NCBI RefSeq assembly: GCF_000148725.1
Contig: NZ_GL476320.1
Location: 885,175-949,174 of the forward strand
Source: Roseibium sp. TrichSKD4
Lineage (GTDB): Bacteria; Pseudomonadota; Alphaproteobacteria; Rhizobiales; Stappiaceae
Direction of reading: 5' to 3'
DNA length: 64,000 bases
Positions 18,916-28,085 of this stretch are shown here, in pieces (positions within the stretch are counted from its first letter, which is position 1; each line of letters begins with the position of its first letter). The notes beneath the pieces were generated by a model. That model searched no databases and was not told the DNA's origin. It saw only the letters and a list, made by a program, of their open reading frames with translations. The position numbers and the translations under genes are program-made.

Positions 18916-18942
18916 GGCGCCTCTCCACCTGTACGACTCTGC

Positions 18943-20592
18943 CTAATCAACAAACTTCTGCTTCACCTTGCCGCGGAATTTTGCGGTGAGGTCTTCCGGC
19001 ACTTCGGTTCCGTCATAGAGGAAGGGCAGGATGCCGCGGCGGCCTGAGGCGCCGCGCATCTTTGCCAGATCCTCGTCCGACACCGTCACCCGCTGGGACA
19101 TGCGCCGTCCCCATTCGGCAAGGCAGTCATAGAGACGGTCCATGACCTCTTTGTGGTCGGGGCTGGCTCCAAGGTCACGATATTCCTTCGGGTCTTCATG
19201 CAAGTCGAAGAGCATCGGGCGGAAGCCGCCTTCAGCGTGGATCATCTTGTAGCGACCATCAAAAATCATGAAGAGCCGCGCATCTCGGATGGAAACGCAC
19301 AGTTCCTGCCGCTGGGAGGTCTGGGAATAGTTGTATTCGCTGATGGCATAGTCTCGCCATTCGGGCGTCTTGCCGTGGAGCCAGGGCAGGAGGGAGCGTC
19401 CCTCAATGATATGGTCCGGCACCTTGCCGCCCGCCGCCTCCACGAAGGTTGCAGCCATATCGATGGCTTCCACCAGCGCATCGCATGTTGTGCCCCGCGT
19501 TGCGTCGGCTTCCTTTCGCGGGTCGTAGACAATCATCGGGATCTTCACCGACGGGTCGTGGAACATGTCCTTTTCGCCCAGCCAGTGATCGCCGAGATAG
19601 TCGCCATGATCTGAGGTGAGCACGATCATGGTGTTGTCAAGCTCGCCGGTCGCCTCCAGATGGTCCAGCAGGCGGCCCAGTTGATCGTCGCATTGCTTGA
19701 TCAGGCCCATATAGGCCGGAATCACCTTTTCTCGTACCTCATCACGCTGGAACGCTGATGCCACTTTGCCCTTCATGTAGGCGGCAAAGACGGGATGCGG
19801 GTTGTCGCACTCGGACGGATCGCGCGCCACATCGATCATGTCGTTTGCGGAATACATATCGTGATAAGGGGCGGGGACGATGTAGGGCCAGTGCGGCTTG
19901 ATGTAGCTGACATGAGCGCACCAGGGGCGAGCGCCGTTGGCCTTTTGCTCGTCCATGAAGCGGATGGTTTCGCTTGTCAGCCACGGGGTTTCGCTGTCTT
20001 CCTCGCGAATGTTTGCCGGTTTGTCGGCGTTCTTGAACATCCACCCGGAGGCGACTTCATCGCCCTCAACCCCGGCATTGGCGTGATCCGACCATGGGTT
20101 TTCGGCCTCATAACCCCTTGATTTCAGATACTCGTTATAGGGCGAGCGCTTTTCATCATAAAAACCGTCAGGGCCTTCGCCCCACAAGCCGTCGTCCCGA
20201 ATGATCGCATCAAAGCCGCATTCGGTCTGCCGCGCGCCGATCATCGTGTCGGGAGACAGGCCGAGGCGTTCCATACCCTTCTTGTCGACCTTCATATGAG
20301 TCTTGCCGATCAAAAAGCAGTCCATGCCGTTGTCACGGAGGTGATCGCCAAGGGTCATTTCGCCGACACGCAAGGGAAAGCCATTCCACATGGCCCCATG
20401 GCTGGACGTGTAGCGTCCGGTGTAAAAGCTCATGCGCGATGCACCGCAGATCGGCGACTGGCAATAGGCGTTGGTGAAACGCACGCCCATCTTTGCAACA
20501 CGATCAAAATTCGGGGTCTCAAGGGTCGGGTGACCGGCGCAGCTGAGATAATCGAAGCGCAGCTGGTCATACATGATGAAAAGAATGTTCAA
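18943..20592 (-). CDS. Sulfatase / phosphonate-monoester-hydrolase family enzyme
   Basis: 549 residues, no signal peptide, so cytoplasmic. It has the alkaline-phosphatase-superfamily core: MYDQLRFD (7-14), the formylglycine-type motif CGASR with Cys49 (CGASRMSFYTGR), GKTHMK, and VLTSDHGDYLGDHWLGEK for metal binding. Active sulfatases convert this Cys to formylglycine. The length and CGASR wording resemble choline sulfatases and phosphonate monoester hydrolases; the exact substrate is not clear. Convergent with kynB, divergent from the multicopper oxidase gene. Confidence 0.85.
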   Translation of the reverse strand: MNILFIMYDQLRFDYLSCAGHPTLETPNFDRVAKMGVRFTNAYCQSPICGASRMSFYTGRYTSSHGAMWNGFPLRVGEMTLGDHLRDNGMDCFLIGKTHMKVDKKGMERLGLSPDTMIGARQTECGFDAIIRDDGLWGEGPDGFYDEKRSPYNEYLKSRGYEAENPWSDHANAGVEGDEVASGWMFKNADKPANIREEDSETPWLTSETIRFMDEQKANGARPWCAHVSYIKPHWPYIVPAPYHDMYSANDMIDVARDPSECDNPHPVFAAYMKGKVASAFQRDEVREKVIPAYMGLIKQCDDQLGRLLDHLEATGELDNTMIVLTSDHGDYLGDHWLGEKDMFHDPSVKIPMIVYDPRKEADATRGTTCDALVEAIDMAATFVEAAGGKVPDHIIEGRSLLPWLHGKTPEWRDYAISEYNYSQTSQRQELCVSIRDARLFMIFDGRYKMIHAEGGFRPMLFDLHEDPKEYRDLGASPDHKEVMDRLYDCLAEWGRRMSQRVTVSDEDLAKMRGASGRRGILPFLYDGTEVPEDLTAKFRGKVKQKFVD

Positions 20593-20611
20593 AATCAGTC
20601 TCCCCGTCCGT

Positions 20612-20639
20612 CCTTAAAACCCTCCAGGGCTTTTAAAGG
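20612..20639. promoter_or_regulatory. Inverted repeat in the sulfatase leader
   Basis: CCTTAAAA-C-CCT then CC then AGGG-C-TTTTAAAGG forms a near-perfect inverted repeat 20 bases upstream of the sulfatase start, with TTAAAA/TTTTAA arms. It may be an operator or a leader hairpin. The rest of the 268-bp gap to the multicopper oxidase gene (20593-20860) shows no gene; both promoters must lie there. Confidence 0.4.
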
Positions 20640-20860
20640 TGGCGCATGTTGTTCTTCAAACAGGTATTGAAATCAAGGTGCAGACCATAGCCGCGTTCGC
20701 CTTTGACTGTCGAAATGGCAAAGCCTGAAAAGCACAAGTTATATTCAGGAAAACGCATCATTTAAAAAGTTCATTTGCCAGCGGGGTGGGAAAGGCGAAA
20801 ATTTGCGTTAGGTAAGGAATGGCAGGAAAGGACTCAGGCATCGCCAACTGGAGCATATTG

Positions 20861-22276
20861 ATGACGGACTGGACATCTCTTTTGAACAGGCGTCAGATGC
20901 TGGCGTTCTCCGGAGCCGCTTTGGCGACAGCTGCGGTGGGGCCGACCTTCCATGTTGCCCGGGCTGACGATGGATTTCTGGAAATTGCTGCAGGGCCTGC
21001 CAAAAAGAAGCTCTTGTCGGAAGGGACTGCGGAAGCAGACCTTTGGCTTTTCGGTGGAAGCCTGCTGGGACCGGAAATCCGCGTTACGGTTGGAGAGCGG
21101 GTGAAGGTGCGGCTCGTCAACAACCTTGAGGAACCAACCTCTATTCATTGGCACGGCATACGCATTCAAAACGACATGGACGGGGTCTCCGGTCTGACGC
21201 AGGAGGCCGTGGCACCGGGGGAGAGTTTTGAGTATGATTTTGTAGCCCCGGACGCCGGAACTTATTGGTATCACGCACATAATCGCAGTTGGAACCAGGT
21301 GGGCCGCGGGCTTTATGGCGCGTTGATTGTCGAAGAGGTGGTGCCGGTTTTTGATCGTGAGCACGATCTGACGGTTGTGATTGATGACTGGCGGATTCTT
21401 GAAGATGGCAATCTCGATCAGCAAACCTTTGGCAGCCTGATGGATTGGAGCCATGCGGGCCGCCTCGGCAACTTTCTAACGATCAATGGGGTTAGCGATC
21501 CCGAATTTCGTCTCAGTCGCGGCGAAAAATATCGTTTGCGACTGATCAATGTTGCGAATGCGCGTGTGATGCCGCTGAACCTTGCAACGGAAAAAACCAA
21601 AGTGCTTGCCTATGACGGTCAGTCACTTCCGGAACCGGAAGAAGGGCCGCCTGCAGAGTTTTTCCTCGGACCTGCCCAGCGCGTGGATGTGATGGTTGAG
21701 GCTGATGAGGACTTCTCGCTCAATTTTGTTGCGCGCGATGATAGTTTTCCATTTGCCCGTTTTAATGTGACTGACAGCGATGGATCTCAAGGGCATATCG
21801 TTTGGAAGCCTGCGATCTCTAATCTACCCGAACCTGACCTTGAAACCGCCAATACCTACTCGTTGGAAATGACGGGCGGGGCCATGGGGCAGATGGGGGA
21901 GATGATCTATAACGGCAAGGTTCTGGAGCGCAGCGACATGCGCGAAACCGGACAGCTTTGGGCCTTTAATGGCGTTGCAAATCTGGCGAAGGAGCCGTTC
22001 TTCTCCGTTCAGAAGGGGGAAACCGTTGTAATTGACTTGACCAACAACACCGCCTTTGAACACGCGATGCATACCCACGGCCATCATTTCCGCATTGTTG
22101 AACGGGAAGGAGCCGAAGCTGATGAGAGCGCATATTGGCGTGACACGTTTCTCATCCTTCCGCGTCAGCGGGTGAAAATCGCATTTGTGGCCGACAATCC
22201 CGGCAAGTGGTTGTTCCACTGCCATATGCTGGAACATGCCGCTGCTGGCATGAACACCTGGTTTGAAGTGGTGTGA
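20861..22276 (+). CDS. Multicopper oxidase with Tat signal
   Basis: 471 residues from the ATG at 20861, preceded by GGAG at 7-base spacing. The leader NRRQMLAFSGAALATAA is a twin-arginine signal, so the folded copper enzyme is exported to the periplasm. All copper ligands are visible: HWHG (96-99), HAH (138-140), HAMHTHGHH, and HCHMLEHAAAGM at the C-terminus, with an axial Met. Such enzymes oxidise Cu(I), metals or phenols with O2. Unlike CueO it shows no long Met-rich insert. It is 9 kb from the copper efflux genes, so a copper role is only possible. Confidence 0.9.
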   Translation: MTDWTSLLNRRQMLAFSGAALATAAVGPTFHVARADDGFLEIAAGPAKKKLLSEGTAEADLWLFGGSLLGPEIRVTVGERVKVRLVNNLEEPTSIHWHGIRIQNDMDGVSGLTQEAVAPGESFEYDFVAPDAGTYWYHAHNRSWNQVGRGLYGALIVEEVVPVFDREHDLTVVIDDWRILEDGNLDQQTFGSLMDWSHAGRLGNFLTINGVSDPEFRLSRGEKYRLRLINVANARVMPLNLATEKTKVLAYDGQSLPEPEEGPPAEFFLGPAQRVDVMVEADEDFSLNFVARDDSFPFARFNVTDSDGSQGHIVWKPAISNLPEPDLETANTYSLEMTGGAMGQMGEMIYNGKVLERSDMRETGQLWAFNGVANLAKEPFFSVQKGETVVIDLTNNTAFEHAMHTHGHHFRIVEREGAEADESAYWRDTFLILPRQRVKIAFVADNPGKWLFHCHMLEHAAAGMNTWFEVV

Positions 22277-22288
22277 GACGCCGAAAGG

Positions 22289-22993
22289 CTATTGAACCGG
22301 GATTTCCCGAAACGCTGTTTCTAGCTTTTGGGCGAAGGCCAACTTCGATATCTCGCCGGGCAGGCTGGCATGAGCTGCAATGTTGATCTGTCGGTCTTCG
22401 CCAAGCAGGGTCAGAAACTGGTTGATGGCTTCAATGGCATTCAATGAGACCGGTTCGATCAACATGATGGCATGAGCCAGCACAGAGCTTTGTGTTTTGT
22501 CTGCTTTTCCGCGCCGGATGCGCATGGCGGTGCCCGCGAATTTCAGCCCGTTTAGTTGCACATTATATTCGCCATCACAAAAAGCCCCGGGTTGCCAGCC
22601 ACGACTGGCCCCATCGCCCAGCGTCTTTTCGATCGGCGTGCAGAGTTTGTCGTATTCGCGTTTCAGGTCAACGGCTTGACCCGGCTTAGTGGCGTAGACG
22701 TGCGTGATGTTCAAAATGCCAGCACCTTGCGGTGTCACGTCGCCGCCGGTGCTGCGTAAATTGATCGGCCATCCCTTGGCTTTCATCTCCTCGACACTGT
22801 CCGCAAACGTTGCCTTGGTGCTGAGGCTTTTTGGTGAGACCAGACACTGCGGACTTTCCCAGAGCCAGACATGCCGATGCGACGGGTTCTGGCTGACATC
22901 CTCAAGATGGTCCAGTTCCCGTGCCAGCGCCTCGCCAGCGTCCAGAAAATCAATCTTGGTCAAAGTCTCAGTCCTGTCCCATGCATCAAGCAT
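22289..22993 (-). CDS. Lipoate-protein-ligase-A-like protein
   Basis: 234 residues resembling the biotin/lipoate A/B ligase fold. Key stretches are WPINLRSTGGDVTPQGAGILNI (compare the RRTGGG...HGPGDLN motif of LplA/LipB) and LNGLKFAGTAMR, where the Lys matches the reactive lysine position of LplA-like enzymes. The third Gly of the usual GGG is Asp here. It follows the ArgE-type deacetylase by 25 bp on the same strand, so it appears to be in the doeA operon. It may be a true lipoate ligase or an acyltransferase adapted to another acyl group; function is unassigned. Confidence 0.65.
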   Translation of the reverse strand: MLDAWDRTETLTKIDFLDAGEALARELDHLEDVSQNPSHRHVWLWESPQCLVSPKSLSTKATFADSVEEMKAKGWPINLRSTGGDVTPQGAGILNITHVYATKPGQAVDLKREYDKLCTPIEKTLGDGASRGWQPGAFCDGEYNVQLNGLKFAGTAMRIRRGKADKTQSSVLAHAIMLIEPVSLNAIEAINQFLTLLGEDRQINIAAHASLPGEISKLAFAQKLETAFREIPVQ

Positions 22994-23018
22994 CGATCCC
23001 GTTAGCTTGCTGTATGGT

Positions 23019-24185
23019 CTATGTCAGGCGTTCGCTCAAGCCTTCCAGCATATCGAGACATTTGCTGAGCTGGTCGATGCTGATGAATTCATCTGGCTGA
23101 TGGGCTTGTGCGATGGAGCCGGGGCCGCAGACGACAACCGACATGCCACATTCCTGGAACAGACCCGCTTCGGTTCCGAAAGCCACCACCTCGCAATGCT
23201 CATGCCCGGTGAGTGCGCAGACTATATCGCGCGCCTCATTTTCGTCCACGACCTGTAATCCGGCGACCTCGCCAACAACTTCTGTGGTGATACTGGCGTC
23301 CGGATAGACCTTCTGCATTTCCGGTAGAAGCGTATGATCACAATAGTGGGAAAGCACGCTTTTGACGTCCTCGCCGTCTTTGGGATCAACAGGCCGCATT
23401 TCCCATTCCACAGCGCAATTGCGGGCCAATACGTTTCGCGCCAGACCACCTTCAATCCTCCCAACTTGCACCGTGGTCCAAGGGGGATCAAAACGGTTCG
23501 CGGAAGGGTGTTGACGGGTTTTCATCTCATTGCCGACATCCAGCAATTTTGTGATGTATTGGGCAGCGAAATGGATGGCGTTGACGCCTTTGTCCGGCTC
23601 AGAGCCGTGGCCGTCGGTGCCACAAAAATGTGTCGTGTATTCATAACAGCCCTTGTGGCCCTCAATCACACGTAGTTCTGTCGGTTCACCAATGATTGCG
23701 ACAGATGGCTTGATGCCAAAATTCGGTAGTTCCTCCAACAGATGACGTGCGCCAAAGCAACCGACTTCCTCATCATAAGTGAATGCGAAATGGACAGGGC
23801 GCTTGAGGTCTAGGCTCGCATAGTGCGAAGCCATGGCCAGACAGGCGGCGATAAAGCCCTTCATGTCGCAGGTACCGCGCCCATAAAGCAGGCCATCATC
23901 CTCGCGTAGCTCAAAGGGATCGCTGGTCCAGTCTGAGGCTTCAGCGGGCACCACATCAGAATGCCCTGACAAGACAATGTCTCCGTCTATATCCGGACCA
24001 AGAGTGGCAAACAGATTGGCCTTTTTCCCACAAGGAGACACGATTACCTTTGTCCGCGCCCCGGTCTTTTCCAGAAGCGATTTGGTATAGTCGATCAGGT
24101 CCCGATTGCTGTCGGCAGACACGGTGGGAAAGGCGATCAGGTCTGCGAGGATCTGCTTTGTATCGTCGATTGCTGAATGGGGCAT
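23019..24185 (-). CDS. M20 deacetylase of the ArgE type, probable N-acetyl-diaminobutyrate deacetylase
   Basis: 388 residues from the ATG at 24185 (AAGGTG upstream); a GTG two codons earlier is also possible. The ArgE/DapE zinc set is intact: LSGHSDVVP (H75, D77), GTCDMKG (D107) and YDEEVG (E139, E140). Acetylornithine deacetylase is the family name. It sits 7 bp after the ectoine hydrolase gene, where known clusters carry the unrelated DoeB/EutE deacetylase. N-acetyl-2,4-diaminobutyrate is one carbon shorter than N-acetylornithine, so this enzyme may replace DoeB. Confidence 0.8.
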   Translation of the reverse strand: MPHSAIDDTKQILADLIAFPTVSADSNRDLIDYTKSLLEKTGARTKVIVSPCGKKANLFATLGPDIDGDIVLSGHSDVVPAEASDWTSDPFELREDDGLLYGRGTCDMKGFIAACLAMASHYASLDLKRPVHFAFTYDEEVGCFGARHLLEELPNFGIKPSVAIIGEPTELRVIEGHKGCYEYTTHFCGTDGHGSEPDKGVNAIHFAAQYITKLLDVGNEMKTRQHPSANRFDPPWTTVQVGRIEGGLARNVLARNCAVEWEMRPVDPKDGEDVKSVLSHYCDHTLLPEMQKVYPDASITTEVVGEVAGLQVVDENEARDIVCALTGHEHCEVVAFGTEAGLFQECGMSVVVCGPGSIAQAHQPDEFISIDQLSKCLDMLEGLSERLT

Positions 24186-24192
24186 AATCACC

Positions 24193-25377
24193 TTAGGTCT
24201 TCACATGCAGTTCACGCGGCTTGCTGCAGAAGGTTTCTGCAGGACCGCTTTCTGTAATGAGAATGCTTTCCGTGATTTCCATACCCCAATCATCCATCCA
24301 AAGGCCTGGCATGAAGTGGAATGTCATGCCGGGTTGAAGGATAGTCGTGTCTTCATCGCGAATGGAAACCGTGCGCTCGCCCCAATCCGGCGGATATGAG
24401 ATGCCAATCGGATAGCCAGCACGTGCACCACGCTCAATGCCGGCGCGCTCCAGTGGTCCTGAGAGGGCACGGTAAATATCCCCAGCGGTGTTTCCTGCCC
24501 GTGCCGCATCCAGTCCCGCTTCAAGACCTTCGACAAGCGCCTGTTCTGCATCGCGCATGAACTTGGGTGGTTCACCGAGGAATACCGTTCGACAGAGTGG
24601 AGCGTGATAGCGGCGGTAGCAGCCGGAAATCTCGAAGAAGGTTGCTTCGCCGGCCTGCAGAACCTGCCCATCCCATGTCAGGTGTGGGGCAGCAGCTGAT
24701 GATCCGCTCGGCAGGAGAGGAACAATCGCCGGGTAGTCGCCCCACGCATCATCCAGCCCACGCAAGGCATCCGCATATATTTCAGCAACCAGATCAGCTT
24801 TGCGCACGCCGGGGTCGGCGCGGTAGTAAATGCCGTCCATGATCTTTTCTGAAATGCGGGCGGCCTTGCGCATGAAGACGATTTCTTCGTCCGACTTGAT
24901 CCCGCGCTTCCAGTTCACAAGCGATGTAGCATCCACAAATACAGCATTTGGGAGTTCCGCCTGTATCGTCAGGAAGGCTTTGGCAGAGAAATAGTAGTTT
25001 TCCAGCTCCACCCCGATCCGCTTGTTGGCGTATCCCTTGCGCGAGAGGATCGCGGAGAGATCCTGCATGGGGTGACGAACGGTGGATTGCACAAAATTGT
25101 CGGCATAAAAATGCACGTGATCGTCGGACATCCAGACCGTGCGTTTCGCACCGTTGGAATCCTGACCGCGACCCCACCAGATTGGCGGTTCGTCGTGAAA
25201 AACAATTACGCCCTGATGGACATAAAACGACCAACCGTCATAACCGGTCAGCCAGTTCATATTCGACGGGTCTTCGATAAACAGCACATCAATGCCGCGA
25301 TCAGCCATCTCTTGACGGACAATCCTTAAACGTCTTTCATACTCAGCCATGCTGAATGGCAAATCATGACCCGGCAT
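24193..25377 (-). CDS. doeA: Ectoine hydrolase (M24 peptidase-like)
   Basis: 394 residues of the creatinase/Xaa-Pro peptidase fold, with FIEDPSNMNWLTGYDGWSFY near residues 34-53 and a C-terminal TFHFMPGLW-type region. DoeA/EutD opens ectoine to N-acetyl-2,4-diaminobutyrate. Assignment over a plain Xaa-Pro aminopeptidase rests on its place directly beside eutB, eutC, doeX, doeC and doeD. It is divergent from eutB across a 150-bp control region. Confidence 0.88.
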   Translation of the reverse strand: MPGHDLPFSMAEYERRLRIVRQEMADRGIDVLFIEDPSNMNWLTGYDGWSFYVHQGVIVFHDEPPIWWGRGQDSNGAKRTVWMSDDHVHFYADNFVQSTVRHPMQDLSAILSRKGYANKRIGVELENYYFSAKAFLTIQAELPNAVFVDATSLVNWKRGIKSDEEIVFMRKAARISEKIMDGIYYRADPGVRKADLVAEIYADALRGLDDAWGDYPAIVPLLPSGSSAAAPHLTWDGQVLQAGEATFFEISGCYRRYHAPLCRTVFLGEPPKFMRDAEQALVEGLEAGLDAARAGNTAGDIYRALSGPLERAGIERGARAGYPIGISYPPDWGERTVSIRDEDTTILQPGMTFHFMPGLWMDDWGMEITESILITESGPAETFCSKPRELHVKT

Positions 25378-25527
25378 GTTCGACTTCTCTCCCCGAACTG
25401 ATTTGAGATCGGCTCACCCTGCATTGAGAAACTTGCCTATTTCAAGGGGGGGTCGTGTCGAAAATAAACTATGCCGGTTCCGCGTCAGGGGTGACGTGTC
25501 CACCGGTAGATCAAAACTGGGGGAACC
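25378..25527. promoter_or_regulatory. Divergent control region doeA / eutB
   Basis: This 150-bp gap must carry both promoters of the ectoine genes. CGAACTGAT at 25396-25404 is repeated exactly at 28112-28120, inside the long inverted repeat upstream of doeC. A shared target of the Lrp-type regulator encoded at 27573-28073 is possible. No clear -10/-35 pair was found. Confidence 0.4.
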
Positions 25528-26547
25528 GTGACGCATCGCACTGACATCACACTGGCTGATATATTGAAAGCACGCCAAACCATTCGGGGCAAGGTGATGG
25601 AAACCCCGCTCTTGCCCTCAAGGTTTCTGTCTGAGCGAGCGGGAGTACCCTTTTTCCTGAAGATGGAAACGATGCAGCCCACTGGAGCCTTCAAACTGCG
25701 CGGGGCGACGAATGCTGTGTTGAATGTTGCGAGCGGCACACAGGCGGTCACCTGTTGTTCTACGGGCAATCATGGACGCGGCGTTGCGTATGCAGCTCGG
25801 GCCAGCGGTATGAGATCCGTCATCTGCATGTCTTCACTTGTTCCCAAGATCAAGATTGATGGCATTACGGCACTTGGTGCTGACATTCGCATTGTTGGGA
25901 CCAGTCAGGACGACGCGTTGGCGGAAAGCCTGCGCTTGTGTGAAAGCGAAGGCTGCGTGGAGATTTCGCCCTTTGATGATCCGTTTGTGATTGCAGGTCA
26001 GGGGACCATTGGTCTGGAGATGATTGAACACCAGCCAGACCTGGAGACTGTTCTAATTCCTTTGTCTGGCGGCGGACTTGCGGCCGGTGTGGCGTTTGCG
26101 CTGAAAACCGCCAAGCCATCCATAAAGGTGATTGGCATTTCGATGGATCAGGGTGCAGCTATGGATGCGTCTCTCAAAGCTGGCAGGCCGGTTGAGGTCA
26201 CCGAGGTGCCGAGCCTTGCTGATTCGCTTGGCGGCGGGATCGGGCTTAACAACAAGCTCTCTTTTGCCATGTGCCGTGATTTGCTGGATGACGTTGTGCT
26301 GGTCAGTGAAGAAGAAATCTACCGGGCCATGCAGGTGCTTTATTACGAGGACAGTCATGTGGCTGAAGGCGCGTGCGTTGTTGGGATTGCCGCCCTTCTT
26401 GCGGGTAAATTGCCAAAATCAAATGGCCCGATTGGCACCATCATCACCGGACGAAATGTGGATATGACCCAGTTTACAAAGGTCATGACGGGTCAGGATA
26501 TTCAGCTCGGGGAGCGGATTGTGAAAGGGCAAACCTATGGTGCATGA
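25528..26547 (+). CDS. eutB: Hydroxyectoine utilization dehydratase EutB (threonine dehydratase-like)
   Basis: 339 residues, fold type II PLP enzyme. The PLP lysine is K56 in PTGAFKLRGATNAV, and the phosphate loop is PLSGGGLAAG. Start is GTG at 25528 with a GGGGGA ribosome site. In ectoine clusters EutB and EutC act with EutA to turn hydroxyectoine into ectoine. It overlaps eutC by 11 bases. A threonine/serine dehydratase would look the same; the EutC partner decides the name. Confidence 0.85.
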   Translation: MTHRTDITLADILKARQTIRGKVMETPLLPSRFLSERAGVPFFLKMETMQPTGAFKLRGATNAVLNVASGTQAVTCCSTGNHGRGVAYAARASGMRSVICMSSLVPKIKIDGITALGADIRIVGTSQDDALAESLRLCESEGCVEISPFDDPFVIAGQGTIGLEMIEHQPDLETVLIPLSGGGLAAGVAFALKTAKPSIKVIGISMDQGAAMDASLKAGRPVEVTEVPSLADSLGGGIGLNNKLSFAMCRDLLDDVVLVSEEEIYRAMQVLYYEDSHVAEGACVVGIAALLAGKLPKSNGPIGTIITGRNVDMTQFTKVMTGQDIQLGERIVKGQTYGA

Positions 26548-27532
26548 CATTCAAGTCGTGACCGAGCAGCAGTTGCGCGGCGCTGTTCATCTGGACCTTG
26601 CAGCTATTGATTGCGTGGAAAACGCTTTTGCGAAACTTGCGTCTGGAACCGTCGTGATGCCGCCGGTTCTTTCTATGGCGTTGAGAGAGACCAACGCCGA
26701 GGTGGACGTAAAAACCGCTTATGTTCCGGGTCTTGAGGGATTTGCCATCAAGGTCAGTCCGGGTTTCTTCAACAATCCCTCCATTGGCTTGCCCAGTCTC
26801 AACGGGTTGATGATCCTGTTTTCTGCAAAGACCGGCATGGTGGAAGCGGTTTTCCTCGATAATGGCTATTTGACGGATGTGCGCACAGCTGCCGCTGGGG
26901 CCGTCGCTGCCCGCCATTTGGCACCGAAATCTGTCATGACGGCTGGCGTGATGGGCACGGGTGTGCAGGCGCGCTTGCAGTTGGAAGCCGCTCGTCTCGT
27001 GCGTCCGTTCAAACAGGCGCTAGTTTGGGGGCGCTCCAAAGAAAAAGCTGAAGCGACCGCGAATGATTTGGAAAAATGTCTTGGGATCCCTGTGTCTGCA
27101 GAGAGTGATCCGGAAAAGCTGGTGCGGGAGAGTCAGCTGGTTGTGACGACGACACCGGCGACGACACCCATTCTCAAAGCCGATTGGTTGCATGAGGGGC
27201 TGCATATCACCGCAATGGGGAGCGATCAGGAAGACAAGAACGAATTGGATCCGGCGTGTTTTTCAAAGGCCGACCTGACGGTGTGCGACCGGATTTCGCA
27301 ATGCGAGGTGATGGGTGAACTTCGCAGTGCTCTGAGCAGTGGCATGATCAAAGAGACTGGGGAAATTGCCGAAATCGGGCAGGTGATTGCAGGAACACAT
27401 AATGGACGACAGAGTGAATCCGATATCACCTTATGCGATTTGACGGGCACGGGCGTTCAGGATACCGCTATTGCAACCTACACCCGTACTCTGCTTGCCG
27501 GATCAAACGTTGTAACGACGATAACCGTCTGA
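26537..27532 (+). CDS. eutC: EutC, ornithine cyclodeaminase family
   Basis: 331 residues of the ornithine cyclodeaminase/mu-crystallin family: MGTGVQARLQLEAARLVR in the Rossmann region and ITAMGSDQEDKNELDP. The family reduces imines or deaminates cyclically with NAD. Overlapping eutB at its start, it belongs to the hydroxyectoine step. No eutA gene is present in the window. Confidence 0.87.
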   Translation: MVHDIQVVTEQQLRGAVHLDLAAIDCVENAFAKLASGTVVMPPVLSMALRETNAEVDVKTAYVPGLEGFAIKVSPGFFNNPSIGLPSLNGLMILFSAKTGMVEAVFLDNGYLTDVRTAAAGAVAARHLAPKSVMTAGVMGTGVQARLQLEAARLVRPFKQALVWGRSKEKAEATANDLEKCLGIPVSAESDPEKLVRESQLVVTTTPATTPILKADWLHEGLHITAMGSDQEDKNELDPACFSKADLTVCDRISQCEVMGELRSALSSGMIKETGEIAEIGQVIAGTHNGRQSESDITLCDLTGTGVQDTAIATYTRTLLAGSNVVTTITV

Positions 27533-27572
27533 TCCATGTGTTTGATATTGGACAGCTATTCTGGACGACTTG

Positions 27573-28073
27573 ATGTTTAAACTTGATGACAGAGACCTAC
27601 AGATTCTGAAGGTTCTGGCAAAGGAAGCTCGTATTTCAAAAGCCGATCTCGCCAAGCGGATCAACCTTAGCCCAAGTCCGTGCTGGAAGCGGTTGGAACG
27701 GCTGGAAAAGGTAGGCGTCATTGAGGGCTATAACGCTCAGATTTCGCTGAAAAACATTGCGCCGCATGTGACCGTGTTTGTCACGATCGAGTTAGAGCAT
27801 CATCGTACGACCTATTTTCAGGCTTTTGAGGTGCTCGTGCAAAAGCGTCCTGAAATCACCGCGTGCTGGGCGCTGGGCGGGGGGCTCGACTATCTGGTTC
27901 AGATCGTCACCAAGGATATCGATGCCTATCAACGGCTGATGGATGATCTTCTGGATCAGGGAATCGGCATTGTGCGCTACTTCACCTATGTGGTGACAAA
28001 ACCGCTCAAGGGGCCTGCTATTTTGCCACTTGAGGACCTGGTTGCAATTTCCAACGACGAATCGTCTGTCTAA
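27573..28073 (+). CDS. doeX: Lrp/AsnC-family regulator of ectoine catabolism
   Basis: 166 residues from the ATG at 27573; the preceding TTG is in frame but less likely. An N-terminal helix-turn-helix (LAKEARISKADLAKRINLSPSPCWKRLERLEKVGVIEGY) is followed by an effector-binding RAM domain. AsnC-type regulators called DoeX/AsnC sit in many ectoine degradation operons and respond to intermediates. It lies 40 bp after eutC and just before the inverted repeat ahead of doeC. Confidence 0.87.
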   Translation: MFKLDDRDLQILKVLAKEARISKADLAKRINLSPSPCWKRLERLEKVGVIEGYNAQISLKNIAPHVTVFVTIELEHHRTTYFQAFEVLVQKRPEITACWALGGGLDYLVQIVTKDIDAYQRLMDDLLDQGIGIVRYFTYVVTKPLKGPAILPLEDLVAISNDESSV

Positions 28074-28085
28074 AGCAGAAAATTA

